Of a stretch of 32,567 nt of DNA, positions 16,061 to 25,117 are shown piece by piece. The translations under genes and the position numbers were made by a program. The DNA is from a virus. The DNA lies in the IMG/VR virus record IMGVR_UViG_3300025314_000342, positions 1 through 32,567 of that record; one strand, written 5' to 3'. Position 1 is the stretch's first letter; every line of letters begins with the position of its first letter. The notes under the pieces were generated by a model, which saw only the letters and a program-made list of their open reading frames with translations, made no database searches and was not told the origin of the DNA.

Positions 16061-18571
16061 ATGGCAACAGTAATTTGGTTTATAGATGCACCTAAGAATG
16101 ATACAGCAGGTGGCTACCTTATGTATAAGGAGCACGATGTTGATGTAGAAGCAGTCTACACATCCAATAGTGCCTTTTATCTTGGCTTCAAATGTCAGAA
16201 GAACTGGTTTTTCCCTCTAGATTTGATTTCTGACCACTATGAAGCTTATTCATACCATTCTTACCTTAAATTCAAGTTGCCTACAACCGCAAGTGGTACA
16301 CTAACTAAGGCTGAATTGATAATTAGACTTGGTAACGCTGGCATGATTATGAATGTTAATCCTATTTACATGGATATTGACATTTACCACAGAGAAGTGT
16401 ACAATGCTTCGGAATTCCCTTGGGCTACTCTCAACGATGATGATTATCCTTCTGGAAGTTGGCACAACGATGGTACAAAGATAGAGAACTTTTATCAGAT
16501 GTGGGCAGATTTCTTGGTTGACGGTCCACATTGGTTACCTGCCGTTGAAGTAACAACTGGCGTTGCTGAGGCAATCAGTAATGGATGGGAATGGGCGGCA
16601 TTCCTATTGACACCTAACTATTCTACACCTCTTGACTGGGATTATGATGAGAGACCTACTGCATATAACCAAGAGATGTGGCTTGGATTTTTCGGTGCTG
16701 TTAATCCTTATTGGGTAGACAAACCTGATTCAGACTATCCATATACTTCTGCACCTGCATGTCCTTGGTTAAAACTAACCTACTCTGGTGGTACAACTCA
16801 GTACGTCCCAGGTGAAGATGTTACCGAAGCTGGCGAAGGTTCTGCAATAAAGTGTGTTGCCGCAGACCCTAAAGCACAGATGGCAATCATCGGGTGTGAA
16901 TCTGGTAGTTTGTGGTATACTTGGAGCGGTGGTAGACAGTACAGTAAGATGTATGAAGCTGACTCTTCAATTACTGCTGTATACACAGACCATGTTCGTA
17001 ATTTCTTGGATTACCCAGGTGATGAAATATCCTGGTTTGGAACAGTAAGCGGTAAGTTATATAGAAGTTTGAACTCATTGTCAACATTCAGTTTGATGAC
17101 TACTTTTGGTGGTTCAATTGTTGAAATAAGAGGTAGTCATTTAACATCTGATAAGGTTGTTGTTGGTATCAATGGTAGTGACGGAACACATGGTTACATA
17201 TATACTACTGTAAATGGTGGTACAAGTTGGAGACTAGCTAAGACCGCAAACGCACCTTTTACTGGCATGTTTGTTCGTGGTGACGAAATACAAACAGTAT
17301 TTAGTGGTGCTGTATCTAGAAGTCCTAACTGGGGTGTAACGTGGTATGATATGATTGGTGACTCATCAACATTTATAGATGTTGGTTTTGACATCCTAAA
17401 CAATCAGAATATAGTGGTTGGTGGTAGTGATGGACAACTATACATATTCTCTGGTGCTGTTGGTGAAGCATATCATCTAAAACCAGGTGCTACTGTATCT
17501 GGTATTGTTACACAAATAGACACCGACTGGGAATCACAGGTTGCCGTTATTGCTACAAATGCTAGATTATACAAAACGACAAGTTGGGGTAGTGATGTGC
17601 TTGAATTGCTCAATCAACCTATCATTGACGTTGCTATTGGTGGTAATGCTCTTGCTATTTATGAACTACCTGACGTTAGTGGCTACGCATTGATGCCTAA
17701 TGGTGATTATAGTGTATCATGGTCGTGTTGTATTGATAGTGTTGGTTGCGGTCAGCCAGGTCCAGCATATAGTTATATTGATGACGATGGCACAGACGAT
17801 AGGTATTTGCACTCTATAGATGGACCACCTTGGAGTGATTGGCATAATGCTATATTCTATCACGAAACATTGGTAGCTAGTGGTTATGATGTAGAATTTA
17901 TTGTTAACAAGGTTTGTCACCGAGACCCAGGTGGTGGAGCGAGTATGCGGTGGATTATACGTTATGGTGGAACTAACTATTATCATAGTGCCGGTACAAG
18001 TAGCGAATCATATGCCTCAGTTATAAACCCTGCTACCTCTACTAAATGGACTGTTGCCTCATTCAATAGTGCTCTACTTGGATTTAGCGAGATGAGTTCA
18101 TCTGTACCTTATGGTTATATGCACCTTGACTCTTTTACTTTCCGAGCATTCGTCAAAAAGAGTGAATTCTTGATGATGGGTAGTGCTCCCGTAAACAGGG
18201 GTGGTGGTCTTGGTAAAACTTTTGTAAACACAGCAGACCCATCAGATATGAATGGTTATGTCAATTATGTGGAGTTCTATGTACAGAACACATGTAACGT
18301 GTCAATTGGTACTTGTTACCAAGTAAGTACAAACCACTACACTGTTCGTGACTACAGGTCATTAGGTTCTTTTGCTCCAGGTCTGCATAAGATATATGTT
18401 GCTCTTGAGGTTAAGGTTGGAGATTTTTTGACAATAAGTGGTAATATATCAATATCTACGTCATTTAATACTGGTAACGTTTCTACTTCCACTTCTGCCA
18501 TACCTTATACAAATGAACTTTTTGTGGCGAACTCATATGTAGCATCTTTCATTGGTGTGGGGTATAGATAA
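16061..18571 (+). CDS. large tail protein with Asp-box (BNR-like) propeller repeats
   Basis: The protein is 836 residues and begins on the base after the preceding stop. Residues about 60-100 (SYHSYLKFKLPTTASG then LTKAELIIRLGN) resemble a DNRLRE-type beta-sandwich. From about residue 260 to 520 there are repeated strands with Asp-box-like turns, notably TVNGGTSW and SPNWGVTW, plus GCESGSLWYTW, GTVSGKLYRS, GGSDGQLYIFS and ATNARLYKTTS. That pattern predicts a beta-propeller of BNR type. The C-terminal third is beta-rich with several Cys. No sialidase catalytic set is apparent, so receptor or glycan binding is more likely than hydrolysis. TAATG overlap links it to the tail fibre gene. Confidence 0.6.
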   Translation: MATVIWFIDAPKNDTAGGYLMYKEHDVDVEAVYTSNSAFYLGFKCQKNWFFPLDLISDHYEAYSYHSYLKFKLPTTASGTLTKAELIIRLGNAGMIMNVNPIYMDIDIYHREVYNASEFPWATLNDDDYPSGSWHNDGTKIENFYQMWADFLVDGPHWLPAVEVTTGVAEAISNGWEWAAFLLTPNYSTPLDWDYDERPTAYNQEMWLGFFGAVNPYWVDKPDSDYPYTSAPACPWLKLTYSGGTTQYVPGEDVTEAGEGSAIKCVAADPKAQMAIIGCESGSLWYTWSGGRQYSKMYEADSSITAVYTDHVRNFLDYPGDEISWFGTVSGKLYRSLNSLSTFSLMTTFGGSIVEIRGSHLTSDKVVVGINGSDGTHGYIYTTVNGGTSWRLAKTANAPFTGMFVRGDEIQTVFSGAVSRSPNWGVTWYDMIGDSSTFIDVGFDILNNQNIVVGGSDGQLYIFSGAVGEAYHLKPGATVSGIVTQIDTDWESQVAVIATNARLYKTTSWGSDVLELLNQPIIDVAIGGNALAIYELPDVSGYALMPNGDYSVSWSCCIDSVGCGQPGPAYSYIDDDGTDDRYLHSIDGPPWSDWHNAIFYHETLVASGYDVEFIVNKVCHRDPGGGASMRWIIRYGGTNYYHSAGTSSESYASVINPATSTKWTVASFNSALLGFSEMSSSVPYGYMHLDSFTFRAFVKKSEFLMMGSAPVNRGGGLGKTFVNTADPSDMNGYVNYVEFYVQNTCNVSIGTCYQVSTNHYTVRDYRSLGSFAPGLHKIYVALEVKVGDFLTISGNISISTSFNTGNVSTSTSAIPYTNELFVANSYVASFIGVGYR

Positions 18572-21207
18572 TGCCTATTACTAAGCGTGAAGCAAAAGAA
18601 ATTGTAGATTGGGTAGTAAGTGAACTACACAGAAAAGGTTTCTTATATCTTACTGATGGTAAGGTTGACTTATCTAAAGTAAGAGTGGGAACTATATCTG
18701 GTACTGCCTCTTTGGGTGGACGTATTTCTGATGGTGCTATTTGGAATAGGCACGTAGCTGAAGACGCCGACATACGAGGAACTAAGGTAAGAATTGCTAC
18801 CACAAGTGAGAGGGGTACTGTTGAACTTGCTGAAGACCTAGAGATTGCTTCTAGTAAAGCTGTTCAAGCTAATGACGCTAGATTACATAGTATCACTGTT
18901 GCCAACGCTACAGAACACGATGCAAGATACTATTGTTTTGACTCAGAAACAGAGTTATTGACTACTAGTGGTTGGAAGCATTATCAACAATTAAACAAGG
19001 GAGAGGGGGTATTTAGTCTTAATTTATTAAATAGTGTGATAGAACAAGACCAAATAAATGGTATTTATCTATATGATTATGATGGTATCCTACAGCACTT
19101 TAATAGCGAGTCTGTTGATATTTTGGTAACACCTGACCATCGTATTGTTGGTTCTATTCATACTAAACAGAAATATTATCTTAACGGTGGTTGGAAAGTA
19201 TTATCTGCTAAGGATTGGTGTGCGAAGAATACTGACATTGTTTTACCCGTAGCTGGTATCTATATTGGTGATTGTTCCCTAAATGATGACCTATTTGAGT
19301 TGCTTGGATGGTTTATAGGTGATGGCGGAATACAGTCTGAGTGTATACAATTATACCAGAAAGAGGGAATAAAATCATCTAGAATACAATATTTACTAGA
19401 TAAACTAAAAATACCTTATTCTATTTATCGTGGTAAGCAGGTAAAAAATGGTTCGTATTTAACATTTAGAATCAATGTTGAAAATAGTAAGTCTTTACTA
19501 CCACTATTTAAGAAAGACTTGTCAGGTATAAATATTCTACCATCAAAAGAAATATTTGATAGATTATTGTATGGACTGATTGAGTCTGATGGTTCTAGGA
19601 ACAATGACACCTCATTTAGGTTTTATCAAAAAGACAGGGTGGTAGTAGATAAAGTTCAATATTTATGTACTCTGTATGGTTATGGTTCTCGTTTACATCG
19701 TGGACACCCAACCGTAGACAATGTGTTAAATATCGTCAATAGGTCTTATACCCACTTAACTCCTAAAAACTTCTCAACCGAGTACTATAAGGGTGTGGTT
19801 TGGTGCGTTAATGTCAACAATGGTACTGTTATTATCAGAAGAAATGGAAAGGTTTCTATCGTAGGTAATACCGAGGCAGAACTCAATGCTGGTCAACTTG
19901 ATACTCGTTACTTTACCGAAACAGAGTTAAGCAGTCAGTGGGGCGCTGACTTAATTGGTATCTCTAATCCTTCTGGTTATTGGGTTGGTGATAGTGTACA
20001 AAACGCTCTTGATGAACTATACAAGCGTAAGTTCAAGTCTTTGTCTGACGTACCTAACGATTATGCTGGTTATGCTGGACAGGTTGTTGCTGTAAGAGCA
20101 ACCGAAGACGGTCTTGAGTTTGTTATTCCAAGTGGTGGTGGTGCTTCTACGTTCCTTGGTCTTGATGACACACCTAGTTCATATGCTGGTCAACAGGGTA
20201 AAGCGGTAGTTGTTAATGCATCAGAAGATGGTGTAGAGTTCATTCTTATCAGTGGAGCGACAACGAGTGGTGGTGGTAGTGATTTCAATCCTGATAGAAT
20301 GTTCAGTTTTGTACCTGAATTTCCTAACGCAATCTTATTTGCTGACGGAGTTACTAACAGTGGTACACTAATCCTTGATTATGATGAGGGACATAACTTC
20401 TATGATTGGACAACTCTGGAAGCAATGGCACAGGATTACGACATCTATTTGAAGTTCTTGATTCCACCAGACCTTAATACTATGGGTAGTGGTATCTATA
20501 TCTGGAATAAATCTGACCCATCTGTTAACACTGGTGTGCGTCTTGTTGAATTTCTTGATAGTGTTGGTGCTAATCTTATTACTGATTCGTTGGCTCAAAG
20601 TAGTGCTTGGACAGAATCATTTTGGGAGCTTTCTGGTGGTACTTGGTATGTCAATACATTGGCAACATTGCACTTTAAGATGCAATCTGACCCATATTAT
20701 CATGCTAGAATTGGAGAAGTAAGACTTCCTTATGTCGTAAAGCAACTTACTACTTCAGTGTTCTCATTTGTTCCAGAGTTCGATGGCTTTATTACTGAAG
20801 CGGTAACTGGTACTAACACTGGCACAATGACTGGTGTATACGATAGTGGACATAATGGATTCAAGTGGACTAACGCTGAGGTATTAACTCAGGATTATGA
20901 CGTTGTAGTAAGATTCAGAATTCCACCTAACTTTACAGCGATGGGTGGTACTTTGTATATGTATAATAAGGTATCAAGTACGTTTGGTAGCACTGGCGTA
21001 AGGTTGGTTGAGCTACTTGATACAAACGGTGTTAATGTGATTACAGCTAATACCAAGAAGAATGCTACTTGGACTGAGAGTACATATGCAATTGGTGCGG
21101 GTACTTGGGAGACTGGTAAATTGGCAACATTAAGATTTAGATTGTTCGCAGATATTGGTGAATCTGCATATCTTGGTGAGGTAAGAATTACCTACACGAC
21201 AGACTAG
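18571..21207 (+). CDS. tail fibre protein, interrupted by an intein
   Basis: The precursor is 878 residues; removing the intein (residues 122-433) leaves a 566-residue fibre. The N-terminal extein has a helical start (REAKEIVDWVVSELHRKGF) and the pattern GTVELAEDLEIASSKAVQANDARL typical of tail-fibre shafts. The junction reads DARYY then TEAELN, a motif repeated as DTRYFTETEL 10 residues later. Two short repeats (YAGYAGQVVAVRATEDGLEF; YAGQQGKAVVVNASEDGVEF) follow, then two copies of a domain of about 150 residues starting FSFVPEF at residues 578 and 731. It is probably a trimeric host-binding fibre. The start ATG overlaps the preceding stop by one base. Confidence 0.8.
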   Translation: MPITKREAKEIVDWVVSELHRKGFLYLTDGKVDLSKVRVGTISGTASLGGRISDGAIWNRHVAEDADIRGTKVRIATTSERGTVELAEDLEIASSKAVQANDARLHSITVANATEHDARYYCFDSETELLTTSGWKHYQQLNKGEGVFSLNLLNSVIEQDQINGIYLYDYDGILQHFNSESVDILVTPDHRIVGSIHTKQKYYLNGGWKVLSAKDWCAKNTDIVLPVAGIYIGDCSLNDDLFELLGWFIGDGGIQSECIQLYQKEGIKSSRIQYLLDKLKIPYSIYRGKQVKNGSYLTFRINVENSKSLLPLFKKDLSGINILPSKEIFDRLLYGLIESDGSRNNDTSFRFYQKDRVVVDKVQYLCTLYGYGSRLHRGHPTVDNVLNIVNRSYTHLTPKNFSTEYYKGVVWCVNVNNGTVIIRRNGKVSIVGNTEAELNAGQLDTRYFTETELSSQWGADLIGISNPSGYWVGDSVQNALDELYKRKFKSLSDVPNDYAGYAGQVVAVRATEDGLEFVIPSGGGASTFLGLDDTPSSYAGQQGKAVVVNASEDGVEFILISGATTSGGGSDFNPDRMFSFVPEFPNAILFADGVTNSGTLILDYDEGHNFYDWTTLEAMAQDYDIYLKFLIPPDLNTMGSGIYIWNKSDPSVNTGVRLVEFLDSVGANLITDSLAQSSAWTESFWELSGGTWYVNTLATLHFKMQSDPYYHARIGEVRLPYVVKQLTTSVFSFVPEFDGFITEAVTGTNTGTMTGVYDSGHNGFKWTNAEVLTQDYDVVVRFRIPPNFTAMGGTLYMYNKVSSTFGSTGVRLVELLDTNGVNVITANTKKNATWTESTYAIGAGTWETGKLATLRFRLFADIGESAYLGEVRITYTTD
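18934..19869 (+). mobile_element. LAGLIDADG intein in the tail fibre gene (312 residues)
   Basis: This is a self-splicing protein element. Block A begins with C122 (CFDSETELLTTSGWK). Block B has T187-P-D-H190 (VTPDHRIVG). The endonuclease has both DOD motifs, LLGWFIGDG with D251 and LLYGLIESDG with D340. Block F contains VVWCVNV, with Cys412 at the usual Asp position, and the element ends KVSIVGN with N433. The first C-extein residue is T434. The boundaries are precise because deletion rejoins DARYY to TEAEL, matching the nearby DTRYFTETEL copy. The penultimate residue is Gly instead of the usual His. Cys1 is present and the class 3 Trp/Thr positions are not, so it is a class 1 intein. Splicing and cutting both look possible. 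Confidence 0.92.
20302..21204 (+). repeat. tandem duplicated fibre domain (two copies of about 150 residues)
   Basis: Copy 1 starts at 20302 and copy 2 at 20761, both with FSFVPEF. Shared landmarks in order are NSGTL/NTGTM, GHNFYDWT/GHNGFKWT, QDYDI/QDYDV, FLIPPDLNTMG/FRIPPNFTAMG, TGVRLVEFLD/TGVRLVELLD, AWTES/TWTES, LATLHF/LATLRF and GEVRL/GEVRI. The copies have diverged substantially, so the duplication is old. Each copy is probably a beta-sandwich receptor-binding module. Confidence 0.75.
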
Positions 21208-21216
21208 GGGTGAAAT

Positions 21217-23583
21217 ATGGCAACATTAGTTTCAGCAAAAGCAGGTAACTTTAATGATGTGGATGCGTGGCATCCATGTCCTAACGTTCTATTAACCATA
21301 TCAGATAACGCAAGTTATGAGTTTAATGCAAATGGTGGTACTTTTGCCTTCACACCTGTATCTGGTTTTGATATGTTGGGTGCGTGGGTAGAAGCTTGGT
21401 ATAACCAAGCACCAGTTTCAGGTATGGTATTAACTTGTTATTTGCAGGAAAATACTGGTTCTTGGGTTAACAGAGCGTCTGGAACATACACAATAACTGA
21501 TGAAGGTTACGGTGCGGGTATTTATTTTGAATTCTCTAGTGCATATCCTGTAACCGCCGCCGCCGTATGGAGACTTGCCTTCACTTCCAGTGCTGGAACT
21601 TATTATCTTGGTGTTACACAAACCACTGATAACTACCTAAGATATGCTATGGTTGCCGCCCACTATCAGACACCTGCAACTGGTGATACATTACTGATTG
21701 CTCATGCTGTTGATATTAACGATGATTTTAGTGCCGTAAACATCAACCACCTCAGAATTGGTAGGTTGGGTGCTATTGATTTTGCAACTAATGCCAACAG
21801 TTACCTACAAGCACTTGGTGCGGCAAGTTACAGTATGGGTGGTGATATTATACTTGGTCAAGAAGGAAGTCCAGTAGCGTCTGGTTATACTGCAACTCTT
21901 GATATTGCTGGATTAACTCATAGAAGTTATAGTACATCAAGAATTATTGCCGAAGGTGAGAAGAGATGGACTAGCTTTAAGTCAAAACTAGCAACTGCCG
22001 CAGGTGGCACGTCATCTGTACTGGATGATGATACTAATTGGTTGGTTGGTGAAGAAATTCTGTTCTGCCCTACTGGTGACGTAGGCGCAAGTTCTGCTTC
22101 TCCTACAGAAGATTATGAGACATTGACTTCTGTGTCTGGTTACACAATTGGTCACACCGCAATATCATATGGACACTATGCGGCTGGTGATTTTAAGGGA
22201 ACGGTTGTTAATTTAACCAGAAATACTAGGATTATCAGGTCTTCTGGTGGTGTTTGCAACATTGCTACTAGCTATGGTAGATGGTCACACATTGACTTAT
22301 ACTGTTGTGAACTAAAGTTAGCGGCATTTACTGCTGAAGTTTCATATACTGTCAATTTTGAAGAGGTTTCCATAAAAGCAGGTGACCAAAACCTATATGT
22401 ATCACAAACTTGGTCAGGTGATGCTATTACGTATACGAAGAATTGCGTCTTCTGTAACTTCCTTTTGGGTTATTTTGGTGGTTATCACTGGACATCTGAT
22501 ACTGTAATATATGCAGACGGAAGTACAACTTCAGACCCAGGTGCTTATTTTTTGTTTTACTATCATAGTATATTCACACACTGTGTAGTGGCTGGAATAT
22601 ATCGTAACACTCGTTTATATTTCAACGGTTGTGATGATTTTTCCGACAATGAGTTCATCGTTTGTGATTCATATAGTGCATCATACCCATCCTTCCAATT
22701 ATTTGGCTATGTGGGTGTGGAAGCTGTAAACTGCAAGTGGTGGAAGAATAATTACCACTTGTTCTACTTTGATGCAAACACTAATACAGGCATAATGACA
22801 TTCGATAATTGTAAGTTTGCGGGAAATGGTGCTACTGGCTATGCTGATTTCTTTAACTCACTGGCTTCAACATACAACGGTATGATTATCTTCAAGAATA
22901 ACTGTGACTTTGAAGGATGGACAGGTAGAACATGTGCTCACGCATTCTATGGTTCATTTGGTAACCTGTTAATTGGTAGTGGTACTAAGTTTGGTTATAC
23001 TACGCCTTATACTGATAGATACTTCAGATTCCTTATTGGTTCTAAGGTTAACATGCACGATATTTGGGCATCAAACTTAGCTATTTACAATGATGGTCTA
23101 AACCTTGGTATCGAGGATTACGTAGCAATACAAGGAGCTAATGGCGACCCTAATTACATTATTTGTTACAGTAATTACGGTTCAAAAATTACGAGAGATT
23201 ATGAGGTATATTATGGTGAATCAGGTCATTCTATAAAGCTTACACCTGCTGTTGGTTACCATAAATTAGCTTTTGCATTGCTACGCTTCTGGATACCATG
23301 TACAGCAAATGAAAAGGTTACAGTCCAGTTCAGATGCAGAAAATCTGCACCTATATTCTATGCTGGTGTATACACTGACACAGTTAATCCTACTGTAACA
23401 TTGAGAAGCTTAGATGAGTTTGATGACGTGGTTACTACAATGGATGCGGCAGATACTAACTGGAACTTAATTACTGTTGAAGGAACACCAACCAGAGATG
23501 GTAGTCTAATTCTTGATATTTGGCACGCAGACTATAATGGTAGACCTATTAACATTGACGCATTTGAGGTAACTTATGGCTAA
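21217..23583 (+). CDS. tail spike/fibre with G8-like domain and beta-helix
   Basis: The protein is 788 residues (site GGGGTGA before ATG 21217). The N-terminal region (about 1-150) is a beta-sandwich (AGAWVEAW-like strands, TYTITDEGYGAG). Around residues 275-335 the sequence NWLVGEEILFCPTGDV, then ETLTSVSGYTIG, then YGHY and VVNLTRNTRI follows the pattern of the G8 domain, which precedes right-handed beta-helices in proteins such as CEMIP. The next 300 residues have short repeated strands rich in N, F, Y and C (TFDNCKFAGNG, IIFKNNCDFEG), consistent with a parallel beta-helix. The last 120 residues are a beta-sandwich (LILDIWHADYNGRPINID). It is probably a glycan-binding or glycan-cleaving spike; no catalytic residues can be assigned. 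Confidence 0.6.
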   Translation: MATLVSAKAGNFNDVDAWHPCPNVLLTISDNASYEFNANGGTFAFTPVSGFDMLGAWVEAWYNQAPVSGMVLTCYLQENTGSWVNRASGTYTITDEGYGAGIYFEFSSAYPVTAAAVWRLAFTSSAGTYYLGVTQTTDNYLRYAMVAAHYQTPATGDTLLIAHAVDINDDFSAVNINHLRIGRLGAIDFATNANSYLQALGAASYSMGGDIILGQEGSPVASGYTATLDIAGLTHRSYSTSRIIAEGEKRWTSFKSKLATAAGGTSSVLDDDTNWLVGEEILFCPTGDVGASSASPTEDYETLTSVSGYTIGHTAISYGHYAAGDFKGTVVNLTRNTRIIRSSGGVCNIATSYGRWSHIDLYCCELKLAAFTAEVSYTVNFEEVSIKAGDQNLYVSQTWSGDAITYTKNCVFCNFLLGYFGGYHWTSDTVIYADGSTTSDPGAYFLFYYHSIFTHCVVAGIYRNTRLYFNGCDDFSDNEFIVCDSYSASYPSFQLFGYVGVEAVNCKWWKNNYHLFYFDANTNTGIMTFDNCKFAGNGATGYADFFNSLASTYNGMIIFKNNCDFEGWTGRTCAHAFYGSFGNLLIGSGTKFGYTTPYTDRYFRFLIGSKVNMHDIWASNLAIYNDGLNLGIEDYVAIQGANGDPNYIICYSNYGSKITRDYEVYYGESGHSIKLTPAVGYHKLAFALLRFWIPCTANEKVTVQFRCRKSAPIFYAGVYTDTVNPTVTLRSLDEFDDVVTTMDAADTNWNLITVEGTPTRDGSLILDIWHADYNGRPINIDAFEVTYG

Positions 23584-24763
23584 AGTTATCAACGTAATGG
23601 ATTTGATTAGATTCGGTAAACCCGAACAGGTTATTACCGATGGTCAAAGTCATTCTTCCGTTAGTGCTGATGTGACTGAGTTTGGTATGCCAATGGATAT
23701 GTTGTATGGTGACCCAAGCGAAAGTGAATCAGTGGAGTCTACGTGGTGGGATAGTGCTTATAAATATAGACGCAAACTAGACATTTATCCAGTTGTTTCA
23801 GGTGTGTCTGTTCCATCTGGTTCTGTTGTAATAGCACATGTTGATGTGGCAACCTTATATGCTCAAAGTAAATGCTTGGCAAACTACGATGACATCAGAA
23901 TAGTTAGATATAATGCTGGTTGGGAAGAGTTACCAAGAGATTATCTAAATGTGGTGTCTCATCCTAGTTTGACTACGACAAGTAGTAAGTTTCTGTTCAA
24001 AACAAATAATGCAATTGCAGTTAGAGACGAGAGTTATTACTTGTATTACGGTAACCCTAGTGCTGGTGTTCCAGCCAGTGGAGTGGTATCAACTTGGGAT
24101 TATCAGGATGATTTCGATGATGCCGCAATTGGTGCTGATTGGACAACCTCTGGTACTGGTGCATTTACCGAAACTGGTGGTTATTTACAGATACAGCATA
24201 CTTCTATAGTATATGCTACTAATGGTGGTTGGGATGATTGCCCTGTTATTTACAAAGCTATTTCTGATGAAGAGATAATGTTAGAAACTAAGATTACTAC
24301 AGAAAGCACACAGAACCATCAAGGTGGTATATTCGTATCAGACGGTACGAGACAGAATGCTATATTATTCGGTTTGAGAGATACTAGCAATACGTTGTAT
24401 GTGCAGGGTTCTTACATAGTATTTAATAAATTGGTGGATTCTGGTACTCTTGCAGGTGCGGTTAACTATTACTATAGGTTGTACATAACTAGGGGTGGTG
24501 GCATCATGGTGTGGTATAGCACCAATGGTACTGCTTGGACATTGTATGGTGCGTGGAATGTTAAGTTTGATATAAAGTGGGTAGGTTTGTTTGTACGTAA
24601 CACCACATCTACTAATAACAACTACCAGAGATTCGAATACTTCTACATGACCAACCGCAGTCTTGCTTCTGCTATTGATGAAGAAGCACCACAATATGGT
24701 AGAAGAATGAGAGGCAGGAAAGGTTTTAAGAACGGTTCACTTGTTCCATTCAACCAGTTCTAG
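23576..24763 (+). CDS. tail fibre protein with DUF2341 and lectin-like domains
   Basis: The protein is 395 residues and overlaps the preceding gene by 8 nt. After an N-terminal linker of about 55 residues comes a DUF2341-type domain: WWDSAYKYRRKLDI, then DDIRIVRYNAGWEELPRD, then YYLYYGNPSAG. It is followed by a concanavalin-like region (DDFDDAAIGADWTTSG, then LQIQ, EIMLETKI, RLYITRGGGIMVWYS) of the type seen in glycan-binding lectin folds. The C-terminus is basic (RRMRGRKGFKNG). This combination occurs in secreted or surface glycan-binding proteins, so a role in host surface recognition is likely. Family names are from pattern recognition by eye. Confidence 0.6.
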   Translation: MAKVINVMDLIRFGKPEQVITDGQSHSSVSADVTEFGMPMDMLYGDPSESESVESTWWDSAYKYRRKLDIYPVVSGVSVPSGSVVIAHVDVATLYAQSKCLANYDDIRIVRYNAGWEELPRDYLNVVSHPSLTTTSSKFLFKTNNAIAVRDESYYLYYGNPSAGVPASGVVSTWDYQDDFDDAAIGADWTTSGTGAFTETGGYLQIQHTSIVYATNGGWDDCPVIYKAISDEEIMLETKITTESTQNHQGGIFVSDGTRQNAILFGLRDTSNTLYVQGSYIVFNKLVDSGTLAGAVNYYYRLYITRGGGIMVWYSTNGTAWTLYGAWNVKFDIKWVGLFVRNTTSTNNNYQRFEYFYMTNRSLASAIDEEAPQYGRRMRGRKGFKNGSLVPFNQF

Positions 24764-24777
24764 CGAGGTGGGGAAAT

Positions 24778-25092
24778 ATGTTGAGGTTTAGTGGTACGAT
24801 GACAAGACAAACAGAAATAATTGATGTTGTAGAGCTAACACCAAACGAGGTGGTAGCGAAGGTCAATGCCGCAAGCAATCAAATCACTAGGGATGATGCT
24901 GTTACCGCCGACACCGTATCTGGATGGTCTGACGTTATACATGAGATAAGAGATTCTTGGAAGCAGAAACCAGACAAGGAAAGAGGTGTCATTTTCAGCG
25001 AACCTACCAGTGGTCACATGGTTGTTTGTGCAATAAACAGAAAGAACACAGGTGATTATGAGTTTATATATGACGACCAACCTGTAGTATAG
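24778..25092 (+). CDS. small hypothetical protein, end of tail module
   Basis: The protein is 104 residues, with GAGGTGGGG upstream of ATG 24778. It has mixed charge (TPNEVVAKVNAASNQITRDD, then KQKPDKERGVIFSEP), one Cys and no membrane segment. I do not recognise it. It lies after the adhesin genes in the same late operon. Confidence 0.6.
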   Translation: MLRFSGTMTRQTEIIDVVELTPNEVVAKVNAASNQITRDDAVTADTVSGWSDVIHEIRDSWKQKPDKERGVIFSEPTSGHMVVCAINRKNTGDYEFIYDDQPVV

Positions 25093-25117
25093 ACCTGTCA
25101 CCTAAAAGGGGCGGAAT

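Noticed and set aside
16061-18571. Active sialidase
   Set aside because: Asp-box turns are present but I could not identify the arginine triad or the Tyr/Glu/Asp catalytic residues.
18934-19869. Class 3 (WCT-type) intein
   Set aside because: Block F does contain Cys, but Cys1 is present, block B position 12 is Ile rather than Trp, and block G lacks the Thr, so class 1 is the better reading.
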